A stretch of DNA of 64,000 nt from Candidatus Chlamydia sanziniae (GCF_001653975.1 NZ_CP014639.1:620001-684000), one strand, 5' to 3'; positions 26,703 through 36,552 are shown, counted from the first letter of the stretch. Notes: generated from the sequence alone by a model not told the origin. Translations and numbers: made by a program.

Positions 26703-29700
26703 ATGGTTGCGAAAAAAATAGTACGATTTCATAAGTCCTCATTTTCTTATTCTGTAGTTGTGGCGATATTAGCATCAGCAGGTATAGCTGTTCATGGATA
26801 TCGTGCCTGTGGTTCTGAAACAAGTTTAGACTTACTTGTCGAACATCCTTCGCTTTCGTCTGAAGAGCCATCCTTAGTTACTGAAACTATTTTGGAGCTA
26901 GATCTGAAAGAGGAGGAAGACTCTAACTACTCGATAACAGCACTTACTCAGGGTAGTTCAGGTATAAATCTTGATTTAACGACTTCTTCTTCTTTGGCTG
27001 AGTTTCAACATTTGACAAATGAACCTACTCTTTACACGCTAAAGGATGAGCTTAGCTGGTCAGACGTAGATACACAAAGTCATAAGGACACTACACCCAT
27101 TCTTGAAATTCAACCCACAGTCGATTCTCAGCCTTCTTCTGACTCTGAAGCTCCTATCAATTCTGAGAAGGATTCTGAGAAGGATAAGGATAAAGAAGAA
27201 ACAGAAGGAGAAAAACAAGAGCCTCCCAAAGAGCCTTCTTCTAATAAGGAAGTTTCAGAAGATACAAATAGCAATACGCAGCCTCACCAAGACGCAAAGA
27301 TAATAAAAGAGACTCCAAAGCCTGTTGATAGCAATGCTGCTGCAAAAAATCTTTTTACAGATGTGTCGCAAGGATTGGCTTTTTGTTACAAAAATAAAGC
27401 GGTATCTATTGACCAGCCTCAACAATCTTCTGGCCCTGGCATTATGTTTTCAGGTATTGGTCCTAAGGCAGCTTTAATTTTCAAAAATCTTAAAGCTTCT
27501 AAAGCAGGCGCAGCGATTTATTCTGATGCGGATGTTATTTTTAAAAATCTTACTAATGGCTTGTGTTTCAATATGTGCGAATCTTTAGAACATGCTGGAG
27601 CAGTCGCTGGGCAGAATATCATGTTGAAGAAATGTGGAAATATAGTTTTCACTGCGTGTAAAAGTGATTCAACTCTTGTTCCTCTAAATACTCTTACAGA
27701 TTTTATGCAAGGTGGTGGAGCTTTGAATGCTTGTGGGAATGCTGAAGGAACATCTACCATTTCTGATGGCAAGCTTTTAATGATAGGAAATGTGGGTTCT
27801 ATTTTAATGGAATCCAATAGTGCACGAAATGCAAATGGTGGAGCGATTGCTTGTAGAGAATTTATTTGCGATAGTAATGAAGGTGTAGTTACCTGGGAAG
27901 GTAATCGTGCCTTATCTGGAGGAGCTATATCTTCAGAAGGTAATATAAAATTTCTCAGAAACGTTGGTTCTTTGAAATTGTCTGGAAACGAGGCGATAGT
28001 TGAGGTAAAAGAAATAGCTACCGATTTTCTTGGAGGAGGAGCTTGTGCAGCAAAACAAGCTGTTCTATTGAAAAATAATGCTGATATTCATTGTGTTAAC
28101 AATACATCCAAAAGTTATGGCGGTGCTATTCTAGCTAACGAGATTGTATTATCTGAAACTGTCAATGAGGCAGTATTTAAGCATAATACGGCGGCATTGT
28201 TTGGCGGTGCCTTCAGTGTGAAAAATAAAGCTCAAATTGGCAGTAATTTTGGCAGTGTTGTGTTTGAGGATAATCAGACACATAAACGAGGAGGGGCTAT
28301 TTATTGTGGAATTGTACCTCAATCCGAAAAAGCCAAACAAGAATCTATTGCTACAGGTTCAGCGAACATTGAAATCTGTGATAATACAGGTGCGATAACT
28401 TTCCTTAATAACCAGGCAGCTTTTTCACTTGAATTAATGACGACTGTAGAAAGTTATGCAGGTGGTGGAGGTCTATGGACAGATAATGTTCTTTTGGCTC
28501 GTAATAGTGGGGAAATTACTTTTACTGAAAACATAGGGGGTAGCGATACTTGGGTAGGAGAATTTGTTGGTGGCGGTGCAATTTTTGTCACCAATAAGGT
28601 GATAATTTCAAATAATAATGGAGATATTTCTTTTATAAGAAATTGCGGTCAAGCCCTTGCCCGAGAACTTCCTCCAGCACCTAAAATTATTCCAAATCCA
28701 GAAGATGTTTCAGTCGCACCAGATAATCATCAACTGAATCCAAAGGATGGCGAGGCTTCTCATGATAATGTATCACCTGAAAATGTGGCTTCTTTATTAT
28801 TTCTTCGGGATTCTAGAGGCCCTTTTTACATTCATGCTGTTGCTGAAGAAGAGGCTCCCCAAGTGGAGCCTGAAGTTATACAAACAGAACTATCTTCTTT
28901 ATTAGATATCCGAGGCGGGGGAGCAATCCTCGGTCACCAAATCGATATCACGCACAATGAAGGTACTCTTTTATTTTCTAAAAATATAGGGGGAGGCGCG
29001 AAACTCTCTATACCCAATGTAACGGCAGTTGTCGGAGGAGGAGCTCTTCTTGCTGTTGATGGGGTTAAAATACAGAATAATCGGGCTATTATTTTTAAGG
29101 ATAATGTGACCCCAGGTATTGAAGATTCAGGAGGTGCGATTTTAGCAAAAGATGTGTATATTGAAGGCAATGCTGTGGTGGAATTTGCCTCCAATGGATC
29201 AAGTTGTTTGGGTGGTGCAATTTGCGCTATGAACAATGCAGTAAATATTGTAAAAAATCATTTTTCTATTGTCTTCTCAAACAATAAAACCCAATATGGT
29301 GGAGGAGCTATAGCGGCTCCCAAAGGTGCTGTTCTTATCTCTGAAAATACAGGGAAAATTGAATTTAAAGACAACATACTTTTTGGCGATGTGTTGCAAG
29401 ACAGTCAGATTGGTTCTCAAAGAAAACGTTATGGAGGGGGAGCTGTTTTTGCCAAAACTGCTGTAGATATCAAGAATAACATCAATGATTTAATCTTCAT
29501 AGGCAATCGTAGTAATGCTTTTGGTGGTGCTATTTTTGTAGGATCTTTGGATGATAATAACGAAGAAGCTTCCTTAACCATGACTGGCAATAGAGGGGAT
29601 GTCTTTTTTGTGGGCAATAGCACGTTATTGTCGAATTTTGAACAAGGAAATCATTGTGGTGGTGGCGCAATCTATACGCAAAATTTAAAGATTGCACAGA

Positions 29701-31727
29701 ATGATGGAATTGTCGTGTTTTACAATAACAAAGCTTCTCGAGGTGCTGCAATTGGTATTGCAGAAAAAGGAGTTGTAATTTTAGAAGCCTTTGGAGGTGA
29801 TGTTATCTTTGAAGGGAATACTAATTTTGACGGTAATTCTGATGCGATTTATTTGTTTGGAAAAAATTCCAAAATTAGTGAGCTTTCAGCAGCAACTGGT
29901 ACAAATTTAATTTTCCGTGATGCGATTGATTGCGAGAACCTACATATTCGTGATATAGTTTCTGGTGAAAGTAATCCTTTAGATAACCCATCGTTAATTT
30001 TTAATGTTAAACCTATAGGCAAGGATTCCCTGCATCATGAGGGTGCTGTAAAGTTTGCTCGTGCCATATCGAAAATTCCACAGATTGCTGTTATTCAAGA
30101 GGGAACATTGGCCCTATCAGAAGGTGCTCAGTTATGGCTCGGGGGAATAAAACAAGAAGCAGGTAGTGTTCTTCTATTATCAGCTGGAACTGTGTTGCGT
30201 ATTTTCGAAAATGTTGTAGAACCTATACTTACAGAGCCTACAACTGTAAATAATTCAGAAACTTCTTTGGAATCTCCAGAACATGATACTAGGGTTGAAG
30301 GTGTTTCCTCGAGATACGCATTGTCTACAAATGCTTCTACAGATGTAACAGATGTAGCTGCTAAACCTCTATCCCTCGTAGATATTTCCAGTGTGATTGT
30401 AGATCTTTCTTCGTTCGTTCCAGGCCCTGATGCCAGCCTTCCTTCTGCTCCCGAAATTGTAGTTCCTAAAGGAATAATCGTGGGATCAGGAAATATAGAA
30501 CTTAAACTTGCGGACTCTACCAATATTGGCTATGAAAATCATGCTCTCCTAAGCACAGAAAAAGAAATTTCTTTATTAACATTTAAAACTGCTGACAGCA
30601 TAACAGCAACCCCAGTGGTAGATCCTACATTATCAGATATTAAGATAGACGTTGCATTGCCTTCAGTGACGGAATCTACTTATGGTCATACAGGCGTATG
30701 GTCGGAGGCACAGGTAAAAGATGGTAAGCTTGTTATTGGCTGGCAACCTACAGGTTATCGGTTGAATCCTGAAAAACACGGTGATTTAGTTTTGAATACA
30801 CTTTGGAGTCATTTTGTTGATCTTCAGGCTCTCAAGCAAGAACAGTTTTCGCATCATATTATTTCCCAAAGAATGGAATTAGATTTTTCAACAAATATTT
30901 GGGGATCAGTATTAGGAGTTTTCTCAAATTGTGCTAGTATTTCAAATATCGATGGGTTTACTCATCGTGCAGGCGGTTATGCTATGGGCTTGGATACTCA
31001 ACTCGTAGAAGACTTCTTACTTGGTGGGTGTTTTGCTCAATTTTTAGGGAAAACTGAAAGTAAGATCTACACGGCTCATAGTGAACAGAAGAAATGTTAT
31101 TTGGGTTCTGTTTATGCAGGCATCCTTACTGGTCCTTGGTTATTTAAAGGTACGGTAATCTATGGTAATCTGAATAATGATCTTACAACTACCTACTCTA
31201 CATTAGGAAGTTCTACGGCTTCTTGGGTAGAGCAAGGATGTGTCGCTGATATAAGAGTAGATTATCGCTATATTGTGAATCCTCGTAGATTTATGTCTGC
31301 AATAATCTCTACAGTAGTTCCATTCATAGAGGTAGAGTACATTCGTATAGATCTTCCTAAGATTCACGAAACAGGTAAAGAAGTAAGAACTTTCCAAAAG
31401 ACGCGCTTGGAAAATGTTGGGATTCCTATAGGTATGGTTCTGGAACATGGCTATTCTCGAGGATTACGTTCCGAGGTGAATGGTTTGAGTATTGCTTATA
31501 TATTTGATGTATATCGCAAAGATCCTAAATCGATGATAACTTTACCTGAGGCTTCGTATTCTTGGGAAGGTAAGGGAATGGATGTCTCTCGAAAGGCTGT
31601 AAAAGCACAATTTAGTAACGATACAGAATGGAACTCCTATTTAAGTACACATTTAGGTTTTAACTATGAATGGCGTGAACATTTAATAACTTACGATGTT
31701 AATGGAGGAATTCGCTTAATTTTCTAG
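26703..31727 (+). CDS. pmpD: Polymorphic outer membrane protein D, autotransporter adhesin
   Basis: PmpD is a type V autotransporter on the chlamydial surface, an adhesin and immune target. From ATG 26703 the protein is 1674 residues; AGG six bases upstream supports this over the TTG at 26697. A signal-like N-terminus (FSYSVVVAILASAGIAV) is followed by an extended acidic region (about 20-210) and then a beta-helical passenger with more than a dozen GGA(I/L/V) and FxxN repeats. The C-terminal ~290 residues form the barrel: ALWS/LWSH-type start, many alternating strands, and a final Phe in GGIRLIF. The passenger/barrel junction with TYGHTGVWSEAQ and WQPTGYRL is typical of PmpD. Length exceeds the ~1530 residues I recall for C. 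trachomatis, largely through the acidic region. Confidence 0.95.
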   Translation: MVAKKIVRFHKSSFSYSVVVAILASAGIAVHGYRACGSETSLDLLVEHPSLSSEEPSLVTETILELDLKEEEDSNYSITALTQGSSGINLDLTTSSSLAEFQHLTNEPTLYTLKDELSWSDVDTQSHKDTTPILEIQPTVDSQPSSDSEAPINSEKDSEKDKDKEETEGEKQEPPKEPSSNKEVSEDTNSNTQPHQDAKIIKETPKPVDSNAAAKNLFTDVSQGLAFCYKNKAVSIDQPQQSSGPGIMFSGIGPKAALIFKNLKASKAGAAIYSDADVIFKNLTNGLCFNMCESLEHAGAVAGQNIMLKKCGNIVFTACKSDSTLVPLNTLTDFMQGGGALNACGNAEGTSTISDGKLLMIGNVGSILMESNSARNANGGAIACREFICDSNEGVVTWEGNRALSGGAISSEGNIKFLRNVGSLKLSGNEAIVEVKEIATDFLGGGACAAKQAVLLKNNADIHCVNNTSKSYGGAILANEIVLSETVNEAVFKHNTAALFGGAFSVKNKAQIGSNFGSVVFEDNQTHKRGGAIYCGIVPQSEKAKQESIATGSANIEICDNTGAITFLNNQAAFSLELMTTVESYAGGGGLWTDNVLLARNSGEITFTENIGGSDTWVGEFVGGGAIFVTNKVIISNNNGDISFIRNCGQALARELPPAPKIIPNPEDVSVAPDNHQLNPKDGEASHDNVSPENVASLLFLRDSRGPFYIHAVAEEEAPQVEPEVIQTELSSLLDIRGGGAILGHQIDITHNEGTLLFSKNIGGGAKLSIPNVTAVVGGGALLAVDGVKIQNNRAIIFKDNVTPGIEDSGGAILAKDVYIEGNAVVEFASNGSSCLGGAICAMNNAVNIVKNHFSIVFSNNKTQYGGGAIAAPKGAVLISENTGKIEFKDNILFGDVLQDSQIGSQRKRYGGGAVFAKTAVDIKNNINDLIFIGNRSNAFGGAIFVGSLDDNNEEASLTMTGNRGDVFFVGNSTLLSNFEQGNHCGGGAIYTQNLKIAQNDGIVVFYNNKASRGAAIGIAEKGVVILEAFGGDVIFEGNTNFDGNSDAIYLFGKNSKISELSAATGTNLIFRDAIDCENLHIRDIVSGESNPLDNPSLIFNVKPIGKDSLHHEGAVKFARAISKIPQIAVIQEGTLALSEGAQLWLGGIKQEAGSVLLLSAGTVLRIFENVVEPILTEPTTVNNSETSLESPEHDTRVEGVSSRYALSTNASTDVTDVAAKPLSLVDISSVIVDLSSFVPGPDASLPSAPEIVVPKGIIVGSGNIELKLADSTNIGYENHALLSTEKEISLLTFKTADSITATPVVDPTLSDIKIDVALPSVTESTYGHTGVWSEAQVKDGKLVIGWQPTGYRLNPEKHGDLVLNTLWSHFVDLQALKQEQFSHHIISQRMELDFSTNIWGSVLGVFSNCASISNIDGFTHRAGGYAMGLDTQLVEDFLLGGCFAQFLGKTESKIYTAHSEQKKCYLGSVYAGILTGPWLFKGTVIYGNLNNDLTTTYSTLGSSTASWVEQGCVADIRVDYRYIVNPRRFMSAIISTVVPFIEVEYIRIDLPKIHETGKEVRTFQKTRLENVGIPIGMVLEHGYSRGLRSEVNGLSIAYIFDVYRKDPKSMITLPEASYSWEGKGMDVSRKAVKAQFSNDTEWNSYLSTHLGFNYEWREHLITYDVNGGIRLIF
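27160..27183 (+). repeat. Tandem 12-base repeat in the acidic region of pmpD
   Basis: Two perfect copies of TTCTGAGAAGGA in frame, followed by a doubled AAGGAT. They encode the Ser-Glu-Lys-Asp run in a low-complexity Lys/Glu stretch. Copy number could differ between strains. Confidence 0.85.
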
Positions 31728-31737
31728 TCTCTGAGAA

Positions 31738-31766
31738 AAGCATTGTTTTAAGAGAACAATTTAAGC
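31738..31766. terminator. Weak hairpin between pmpD and the convergent gene
   Basis: ATTGTT (31742-31747) and AACAAT (31755-31760) pair over a 7-base loop, flanked by AAGC and GCTT that can extend the stem with a bulge. It lies in the 52-base gap between convergent genes and may end transcription from both sides. No long T run. Confidence 0.35.
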
Positions 31767-31779
31767 TTGGAAGAAGGAC

Positions 31780-33219
31780 CTAAGAATCCTCCTCAGGAGC
31801 AATAATGTTTAGGATGTAAAGTAAATAAGCGATACCTACTTGGTTAAGATCACAAGTAACTTCATTTATCAAATAAGAATTGAAAAGTTCTATATGAGCA
31901 GTAGTTCCGGGAAGATTAGTCCATTTTTGTAAAGAAGAAAGCGCATAATCACGCACCACGTTTTGTGTGTGTGCTTCAGCTTCTAGAAAAGCTTTGTAAA
32001 CACTTTGGATAAGATTTAAACTAGAGTGTTGATAGCTATGGTAAAAGTTTAAATAAAGTTCGCGATACTGCGTTCTTCCTTTTTCTGTTTCTAGAGAAGC
32101 TTGACGTTGTGTTAAAGCTCGTAGGTTTTTTTGGAGATGGTGAGTAACAAGTCCTAGGGATTCGCCATATTGTGCCTTCATACCGTTAATAGCATGCCAT
32201 TGCTGATCACGAGTTGCTTCGCTCTTTGGATCAATGCCAAGCTCTATTTCTTCTTTACAAGCTATATTTTCATGTTCTTGAAGCAGTAGGGTTTCTTTAA
32301 ATTCTTGAACCCAAATAAGAATTTGATTTTCACCTTCGGCGGATGTACTGTAGAGTTTGGTAAGAGCTCTACTCATTGCTTCTCCCCAAGTTGGTTTGCA
32401 GGAACCAGCAGCGAGGCTAATATACTTAGTAGCTTCGCGTTTTTTATCGTTGGGAATTTTCGGATCTTTAAGGGCTTCAAGTAGGAAGTGTGCAAGAATA
32501 GGAAAGGTCCATTTGTCAGGAAAACTGTTATCCTCTTTTGAGAGAGATTCAAAATAGGGGAGAAAAATCATTGACCAGTCTCTATCGTAGACATTTAAAC
32601 GACGCAAGATAGTCCTTAACTCGTTATAATCGCATTTGGTTCCCTGAGGAGCTTCTGTTAATCTTTTAAGGAATGCACACGGTTTAGGGGCTTGCTGAAG
32701 AATGTCAGGATGCATGTTAATTTTAAAAGTTCGTAATTTTCCATCAGTATTCACAATTTGATTAAATAAGGTTATTTTTAGTTCATCGACTATCTGTGTT
32801 TCTTCAGAAGTCAGTTCTATTCTTAAAGGAACCTCCACTGGTTTTTTATGAACTATTATTGTTGGTATAATGTCAGATATTGTTGGTATAATGTCAGAAG
32901 TTGTAGGAGCTTCCTTATAATGGCAAGAACAGGTAACTCCAAAAAGAAAGAGCTTAACAGGATAGAAGAGAATAGCAAGTACCAAAGCTATGATGGCAGC
33001 AAGGATGATAACTATCGCCATGAGGGGATTTCTGTCCCTGAGTTTAAATACATCTTGTATCTTTCTTTTAGATCCATAAAAAAACTGTTGAATGCTAATT
33101 TTTCGCGCAAAATTAATAATTTTTTGATGACAAGATTTTGATTGGTTAACAATGGGAACAGAAACTCTGGAAGAAGCTGTGAAGGAAAGTGTAGTTGGAA
33201 TAGTAAAACCACTAGCCAT
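31780..33219 (-). CDS. Membrane-anchored hypothetical protein, possible inclusion membrane protein
   Basis: A 479-residue protein that I do not recognise. Residues 1-65 are Ser/Lys-rich. A long hydrophobic stretch at about 66-96 (MAIVIILAAIIALVLAILF, then YPVKLFLFGV) could be one long helix or a short bilobed hairpin as in Inc proteins. Next comes a Cys-x-Cys and a tandem SDIIPTI repeat (about 107-122). The remaining ~350 residues are soluble and mostly helical, rich in Glu, Lys and Gln. The absence of a cleavable signal and the layout suit a type III-secreted or membrane protein. It lies where C. trachomatis has an Inc gene (CT813), but no sequence match is claimed. Read leftward from its own candidate promoter. 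Confidence 0.7.
   Translation of the reverse strand: MASGFTIPTTLSFTASSRVSVPIVNQSKSCHQKIINFARKISIQQFFYGSKRKIQDVFKLRDRNPLMAIVIILAAIIALVLAILFYPVKLFLFGVTCSCHYKEAPTTSDIIPTISDIIPTIIVHKKPVEVPLRIELTSEETQIVDELKITLFNQIVNTDGKLRTFKINMHPDILQQAPKPCAFLKRLTEAPQGTKCDYNELRTILRRLNVYDRDWSMIFLPYFESLSKEDNSFPDKWTFPILAHFLLEALKDPKIPNDKKREATKYISLAAGSCKPTWGEAMSRALTKLYSTSAEGENQILIWVQEFKETLLLQEHENIACKEEIELGIDPKSEATRDQQWHAINGMKAQYGESLGLVTHHLQKNLRALTQRQASLETEKGRTQYRELYLNFYHSYQHSSLNLIQSVYKAFLEAEAHTQNVVRDYALSSLQKWTNLPGTTAHIELFNSYLINEVTCDLNQVGIAYLLYILNIIAPEEDS
32858..32899 (-). repeat. Tandem 21-base in-frame repeat in the hypothetical membrane protein
   Basis: Two copies of a 21-base unit differing at one base (20 of 21 identical). 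Each encodes the heptad SDIIPTI just after the membrane segment. The unit keeps the frame, so copy-number change would alter linker length without breaking the gene. Confidence 0.85.
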
Positions 33220-33260
33220 AAATGGCGCCTTTTTGAAGAAAAATTTTAAATTATTATAAT

Positions 33261-33289
33261 TTTATATTGCATAAGGAAACAATAAACAA
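33261..33289 (-). promoter_or_regulatory. Candidate promoter of the membrane hypothetical gene
   Basis: On the minus strand, TTGTTT (33289-33284), a 17-base spacer and TATAAA (33266-33261), 42 bases before the ATG at 33219. The whole gap to lpxB is extremely AT-rich, so chance matches are likely. Confidence 0.35.
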
Positions 33290-33384
33290 TTATAAACAAA
33301 GTTGTTCAATTTTAAGAAAATTAAATTGTAGTAATAAAATAAATTTAATAATTTTATGCAGAATGTCCTAAGAAATCAGAATAC

Positions 33385-35250
33385 TTAATTTACGATCAGC
33401 GGTATTTTTTCGTCCAACGAAGATGCACTTTCTTGATTTTGATATAAATAGTGGATCCAAGTTTCAAGTGGAACTATTCCTGTGCGCAGAATTGTAAAAA
33501 GTTTTTGACATGCAATCCGCTGCTGATCTCTAGCATTGCCTTTCATAAGAAGTTCTAACGCTACAGCTATTTCGTCGGGATGAAAATCCTCCTTTCCTCC
33601 CATGAATTCTGGGAAAATAATGGAATTCGTAATAATATTGGGCAGAGAATATGCTGGCAGGAAGATTTTAAACACGTACTTTGTAAGAAAAGTATCTATA
33701 GGTCTCAACCGACAAGTAACGATAGTGGGCACGGAATTTAGAGCTGCTTCTAAAACTATAGTTCCACATTTTGCTAAGGCGCAATCACAACTTCTCATGA
33801 GTTCGTAACGTAAAGTTGCAGGAACTAGTCCACTATGCTCGCATGCTTCACTTTTAAGAATTGCTCGAATAAGAGGGTCGTATTTAGGATAAGAGGATGA
33901 AACCAGAAGTTGGTGGGTTCGAGCAAGTGATGATGAGAGGAAAGCTTGTATTTGAACACGCAAATTCCTTTCAATATCTCCTCGACGGCTGCCAGGAAAG
34001 GCAGCAATAATAGGACGATCAATAAGAGAAAGCTCTTCTTTCCAGAGAGGATTCGGTTTATAATTGGTAATCTCCTCAACAAGAGGGTGACCAAGATATA
34101 CCGTCTTTAAAGGACTGTGTCTGAAGAGTTCTTGTTCAAAGGGTAGAATAACTAGAAGAGTATCAACATATTTTTCTAATATCTGTTTTCTTTTGGGACG
34201 CCAAGCCCAAATGCTGGGGCAGACATACTGAATAATTTTCCCCTTATAACCACATTTTCTTAATTTTTTAATTAACAAAAGATGAAAATCTGGAAAGTCA
34301 ATGCAGATAACAACTCCGGGTTTTTCTTGAAGAATGAATTTTAAGATTTTCCGGTAGCTTTTGAACAACTTGAAGAATGAAGCGAAGACTTCAACAAATC
34401 CAGATACTTGGAACTGCTCAGTATAAAGGATAGCTTGAAATCCTTTAGCTCGCATTAAAGGCCCTCCTACTCCTGAACATACTGTGGAAGGATAAAGAGA
34501 TTTTATTGTATGGATGAGGTTTGCTCCTAAAATATCACCGCTAGCTTCTCCAGCAGAAAGAAAGCAATGGTCTTGAGTGTAAGGACGAGAAGACTGCTCT
34601 TTGTAGAGAAGGCGTAAGTTCGCAATGGGAGGAAAGAGTCCACAGCTATAGCTCAGGATATTCACAGGATCTACAATGCGGATGAAATAAATGGAGGCTA
34701 AGAAACTACCAACAAAACCCACCTGCCAAAATGCTACGGGAAGACCTTCTTTTTGGCGAAATTCTATATGCCACCATTGCAATAGGAAACGACTTGCGAA
34801 TAATAACAAACCCAAACAACCGATAAGATGCCAATAAAATTTTACTGTAGAAAATGGAAGTTGGAAGATGCTTGGTAAGGCCATCCATGTTGTCCCAGAA
34901 AAAATGTAGGTAGAAAAAAGAAAAGGAAATATCGAAAGAATAATGGTAAAAACCATAACAGCTACGGTTTGTATGAAGGAAATCCTCCGAGTAGAAGTGA
35001 TGTTTAAATTCCTAAAATAAATAACTAAATTTATAGCATGAAGCAAAACCACAGGAAATTGGCTTTGAATAAAACCATGAGCTATCATCAAAAGAGCCCC
35101 TACGAAAGAAAGCTTCCAAAATACTCTGGGAACGTAGACCTGCTTACGTCTTTCGCTTAGCCACCACTGTAAGGAAAATGCCATTCCAAAAAAAAGATTG
35201 GCAATGAATCCTAAAGGATAAAGAAAACAAGTTAAGTCAAAGAAAACCAT
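33385..35250 (-). CDS. lpxB: Lipid-A-disaccharide synthase with duplicated N-terminal membrane domain
   Basis: LpxB joins UDP-diacylglucosamine and lipid X to form the lipid A disaccharide. The catalytic part is at about 226-605, with LSAGEASGDILGANLI, SGVGGPLM, CPSIWAWRPKR and AAFPGSRRGDIERN. In front of it are ~220 residues with about six membrane segments, made of two copies of the lipid-A N-terminal (LAB_N) domain: residues ~20-85 (LQWWLSERR, VPRVFWKLSFVGALL) and ~150-215 (LQWWHIEFRQ, LPVAFWQVGFVGSFL, RIVDPVNILSY). The total of 621 residues compares with ~380 for E. coli LpxB. It forms a leftward pair with pcnB, 33 bases apart. Confidence 0.95.
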   Translation of the reverse strand: MVFFDLTCFLYPLGFIANLFFGMAFSLQWWLSERRKQVYVPRVFWKLSFVGALLMIAHGFIQSQFPVVLLHAINLVIYFRNLNITSTRRISFIQTVAVMVFTIILSIFPFLFSTYIFSGTTWMALPSIFQLPFSTVKFYWHLIGCLGLLLFASRFLLQWWHIEFRQKEGLPVAFWQVGFVGSFLASIYFIRIVDPVNILSYSCGLFPPIANLRLLYKEQSSRPYTQDHCFLSAGEASGDILGANLIHTIKSLYPSTVCSGVGGPLMRAKGFQAILYTEQFQVSGFVEVFASFFKLFKSYRKILKFILQEKPGVVICIDFPDFHLLLIKKLRKCGYKGKIIQYVCPSIWAWRPKRKQILEKYVDTLLVILPFEQELFRHSPLKTVYLGHPLVEEITNYKPNPLWKEELSLIDRPIIAAFPGSRRGDIERNLRVQIQAFLSSSLARTHQLLVSSSYPKYDPLIRAILKSEACEHSGLVPATLRYELMRSCDCALAKCGTIVLEAALNSVPTIVTCRLRPIDTFLTKYVFKIFLPAYSLPNIITNSIIFPEFMGGKEDFHPDEIAVALELLMKGNARDQQRIACQKLFTILRTGIVPLETWIHYLYQNQESASSLDEKIPLIVN

Positions 35251-35283
35251 GCTGTGCCTACTTTTTAGGCGGAAAGTTCTTTT

Positions 35284-36552
35284 TTATGTTTTAATGCTTT
35301 GATAATGTCGTATCCACGCACTGCATACTTTATCGAGTTTAGGATAAACTATACTACGAATTTCTAACAGTGACAATGCTTCCAAAAACCGCGCGTGGTA
35401 AAGGAGTTTTTTATTGAAAAAATGAATTTTTTTCGGAGGAATTAATGGCGTAAGCCGATACTGCATTTGTAAGATAAGTGCTATAAGGATAAAATTTTTT
35501 TTTGAGCAGCTTGTAAAGGAATCCGCAAAAAATTGTTCTAAAAAATTTTTAATATAATCAAAAATTGCAGTCAGAGATAAATTTGGGTGCTTCTGATATT
35601 TATAACGAACATTAAAATTTACTAAAGGAAAGAGAAATGTTGCCATGAGTTGATGGCGATCATAGCGAGCTTCTTTTGCTTGAATTTTTTTATCTAAAAT
35701 CTTGAGGCAGGTGACAGTTTGTTCTTGTAAAGCGTAGTTTAGGCGAAACACCTTGTCCATATAAGGAAAAAGAATTTCCAACAAATGATTCTCAGCAAGT
35801 AAATGAAAAAAAGGAGCTGCAGTCCCAGAGTTAAGCATTTTGATGAGTTCTTCAAAGACTCGCACTTGTGAACTTTTAGTTAATTCGTGTCGGCAGGTGA
35901 TTAAAGCTTCTTGAGTTTGGGACTCTACAATGAAGGGATATCGGGATAGAATTTTCAAAAGCCTAAGCATGCGTACAGGATCTTGTTTAAACCGAATAAA
36001 AGGATCGCCAATTGTACGCAAATAAAGGTTTTTTAAGTCACTAACACCACAGGTATAATCTATAATTGTTTGTTCCTTAGGATCGTAAAACAAACCATTA
36101 ATTGTAAAATCTCTTCTTAAAACATCTTCTTCCGGTGTGCCCCAGAGATTGTCTTTGGTAATTAAAGAGTCTTCTTCAGTATTCCCAGACCGAAATGTAG
36201 AAACTTCAATAATTTGGCTAGAAAATCTTATATGTGCAAGACGAAATCGTTTCCCTACTAAAATACAATTTTTAAAAATAGCTTTGATTTCTTCGGGTCT
36301 CGCAGAAGTAGAAATATCAAAGTCTTTAGGAGTAGTGTTTAATAACAAATCTCGTATGCAACCACCAACGAGATAAGCTGTATGACCCGCCTTGCGCAAC
36401 ATTTTGACCACAGAAAGTGCTTGAGGGGAAAAATCACTGAGTTGAATATTGTGGTCAACGGCAGAATAGGTAGTAGGGGTTAGAACAGGTTTATTTTTTT
36501 TTTTTAACAAGTCTATGCCTCTGCTGGAGAGAATGTTATTTTCGCAGACCAT
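35284..36552 (-). CDS. pcnB: Poly(A) polymerase / tRNA nucleotidyltransferase family protein
   Basis: A class II nucleotidyltransferase adding A residues to RNA 3' ends (poly(A) polymerase) or CCA to tRNA. The 422 residues have the catalytic head motif AYLVGGCIRDLLL followed by PKDFDIST (about 60-82), and RRDFTINGLFYDP, then the neck motif DPVRMLRLLK. The encoded tRNAs here lack 3' CCA, so a CCA-adding enzyme is needed in this organism; whether this copy or another one does it cannot be told from sequence by eye. It lies upstream of lpxB on the minus strand and divergently from glmM. Confidence 0.88.
   Translation of the reverse strand: MVCENNILSSRGIDLLKKKNKPVLTPTTYSAVDHNIQLSDFSPQALSVVKMLRKAGHTAYLVGGCIRDLLLNTTPKDFDISTSARPEEIKAIFKNCILVGKRFRLAHIRFSSQIIEVSTFRSGNTEEDSLITKDNLWGTPEEDVLRRDFTINGLFYDPKEQTIIDYTCGVSDLKNLYLRTIGDPFIRFKQDPVRMLRLLKILSRYPFIVESQTQEALITCRHELTKSSQVRVFEELIKMLNSGTAAPFFHLLAENHLLEILFPYMDKVFRLNYALQEQTVTCLKILDKKIQAKEARYDRHQLMATFLFPLVNFNVRYKYQKHPNLSLTAIFDYIKNFLEQFFADSFTSCSKKNFILIALILQMQYRLTPLIPPKKIHFFNKKLLYHARFLEALSLLEIRSIVYPKLDKVCSAWIRHYQSIKT

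Noticed and set aside
28934-29236. Antisense ORFs within pmpD
   Set aside because: The repeated GGA/FxxN codons create open Pro/Ala-rich antisense frames by composition; none has independent support.
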